Source: Nautilus pompilius (taxonomy: Eukaryota > Mollusca > Cephalopoda > Nautilida > Nautilidae). Taken from it: DNA of 64,000 bases. The DNA is taken from positions 1 to 64,000 of the forward strand of contig JACATO010000973.1 of NCBI GenBank assembly GCA_018389105.1, written 5' to 3'. The position numbers and the translations under genes are program-made. The notes beneath the pieces are model-generated. The model was not told the DNA's origin. It saw only the letters and a program-made list of their open reading frames with translations, and searched no databases. Position 1 is the first letter of the stretch, and each line of letters begins with the position of its first letter. Positions 63,136 to 64,000 of the stretch are shown here, one piece after another.

Positions 63136-63266
63136 TATATATATATATATATATAACCATGCGCGCGCGCACAAATACACACACACACACACACATACTC
63201 TCACATATTCACACTCACACTCACTCACGCACATACACTCACACTCACACATGCGCGCGCACATGT
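63136..63266. repeat. Compound (TA)n-(GC)n-(CA)n microsatellite
   Basis: Twenty bases of ta, then catgcgcgcgcgcaca, then (ca)n with cactca variants, then catgcgcgcgcacatg again at the other end. Alternating purine/pyrimidine runs through nearly the whole 130 bp. It lies about 410 bp downstream of the receptor stop codon and may be inside its 3' untranslated region. Confidence 0.9.
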
Positions 63267-63675
63267 TGATAATAAAACTTCAAACATTTGTGTACCTACC
63301 ATCAATGACGTTCATAAACAAACAGACAGGTAGTTTAGAGTAAATAACACCTATTAACATCGGTTTCCCATAGTTTACTAGTGAACAAAACAGCGAGTCG
63401 GTATTGAAGCGGACACAATAAACTCTCCCCAGTCAGCTGGTTTACCTTGCTTCTCCGCTTAGCGACACGAAATCGCCGTAAAATACTTCAGGGTTCTGAG
63501 GTTAATTCCGACCCCTGGCGGTCGTTTCTATTCTTCTTTTTTTTTTTTTTCTTTCCAGAAGTTCTCTCCCCCTCCTATAGTTCGCGTGGGGTTTTTTTTG
63601 TTTTTTTTTTTTTGATATCATCCTAAGGGGTCCCTTTACCGGATGCGGAAAATCCAAAAGGATCCGTGAGCGGCC
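63267..63675. other. Downstream flank or 3' untranslated region of the receptor
   Basis: Between the microsatellite and the receptor stop. T-rich on the plus strand at 63535-63552 and 63590-63613, that is, A-rich in a transcript of the receptor gene. No open frame of interest. Confidence 0.5.
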
Positions 63676-64000
63676 TCAGCACGCGGACTGGCTCTCGACA
63701 AACGTCACGCTGGTGCTGTGGCGCCGAATGGTGCTCTGGAAGTTGTACATGACGGACGAGGGCTCCAGGCTGTTGTAGGCCGCCTGCGTGCACCAGCAAA
63801 ACAAGTAGCGGTTGTAGTACTTGCGAAACTGGTTGCTGAGGAAGTAGAGCGCGAAGGGGTTGATGCACGAGTTGACGAACGCCAGGCAGAAGCCGGTGAT
63901 CTTAAAAGCGTGCCAGAACTCGTTGTAGTACCCGTCGCCGTAGTAGTACCAGAGAAGGTACACGTGGCGGGGCAGCCAGCACAGGGCGAACAGGACGACG
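63676..64000 (-). CDS. Neuropeptide GPCR, bombesin/CCHamide-type, C-terminal exon (partial)
   Basis: Seven-transmembrane receptor that would sense a neuropeptide at the cell surface and signal through a G protein. The minus frame enters from beyond the window and gives 108 residues to a TGA at 63678-63676. In order: TM6, VVLFALCWLPRHVYLLWYYY with the CWLP motif of class A receptors; a short loop, GDGYYNEF; TM7, GFCLAFVNSCINPFALYFLS with an NPxxY-type NPFALY; helix 8, FRKYYNRYLFCWC, with two cysteines likely to be palmitoylated; and a serine/threonine-rich tail, QSTIRRHSTSVTFVESQSAC. The NSCINPFALYFLSxxFRKYYNRYLFC block resembles bombesin, neuromedin-B and insect CCHamide receptors. The exact ligand cannot be told from this piece. 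TM1 to TM5 lie to the right of the window. A possible polyadenylation word is at 63114-63109. Confidence 0.93.
   Translation of the reverse strand, partial: VVLFALCWLPRHVYLLWYYYGDGYYNEFWHAFKITGFCLAFVNSCINPFALYFLSNQFRKYYNRYLFCWCTQAAYNSLEPSSVMYNFQSTIRRHSTSVTFVESQSAC

Overview
This 64 kb window looks like intergenic and repeat-rich DNA from a large animal genome, most likely a mollusc and plausibly a cephalopod. The evidence for an animal is a class A neuropeptide receptor, tRNA-derived SINE-like elements, mariner and Tc1-type transposons, a non-LTR retrotransposon with an RNase H domain, TTAGGG-type repeats and very abundant (GA), (TA) and (ATT) microsatellites. The cephalopod assignment is inference from the general style of the DNA, because no diagnostic mollusc gene is complete here.

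Only one host gene is certain. At the right edge on the minus strand (63676-64000) is the C-terminal exon of a G-protein-coupled receptor of the bombesin/CCHamide neuropeptide type. It covers TM6, TM7, helix 8 and the tail, and the gene continues beyond the window. Everything to the left lies downstream of this gene. Weak exon-like stretches exist at 40963-41213 (+) with more coding-like DNA to about 41810, at 45260-45568 (-) and at 52736-52945 (+). None is recognised.

Mobile elements: an almost complete 1.3 kb mariner (36698-38012) with inverted ends, a TA duplication and a broken DD34D transposase; a decayed Tc1/IS630-type transposase (about 34960-35400); a decayed LINE RNase H domain (about 56350-56770); a possible LINE reverse-transcriptase scrap (about 60480-60570); and at least five tRNA-related SINE-like copies, all on the minus strand (near 36.1, 38.95, 42.07, 54.1 and 57.9 kb).

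Tandem repeats dominate. Five separate arrays (6.7-7.6, 14.2-15.1, 26.4-26.8, 49.8-50.6 and 59.1-59.3 kb) are built from one theme: a GA-rich tract, the core TGACGTCAGTA, and a TA or TAGAGA tract. Together they carry 47 perfect copies of the palindrome TGACGTCA, the textbook CREB/ATF (CRE) site, against about one expected by chance in 64 kb. Other arrays have units of 41 bp (27 copies with higher-order structure), 75 bp (7 copies), 67 bp (about 10 copies) and a 38 bp degenerate telomere-like unit. The dispersed CRE-bearing arrays are the most unusual feature of the window.

The remaining DNA is AT-rich with islets of higher GC and CpG (about 1.3-1.9, 13.4-13.9, 16.7-17.5, 25.4-25.7, 41.8-42.7 and 51.8-53.3 kb). 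I see no supported genes in it.
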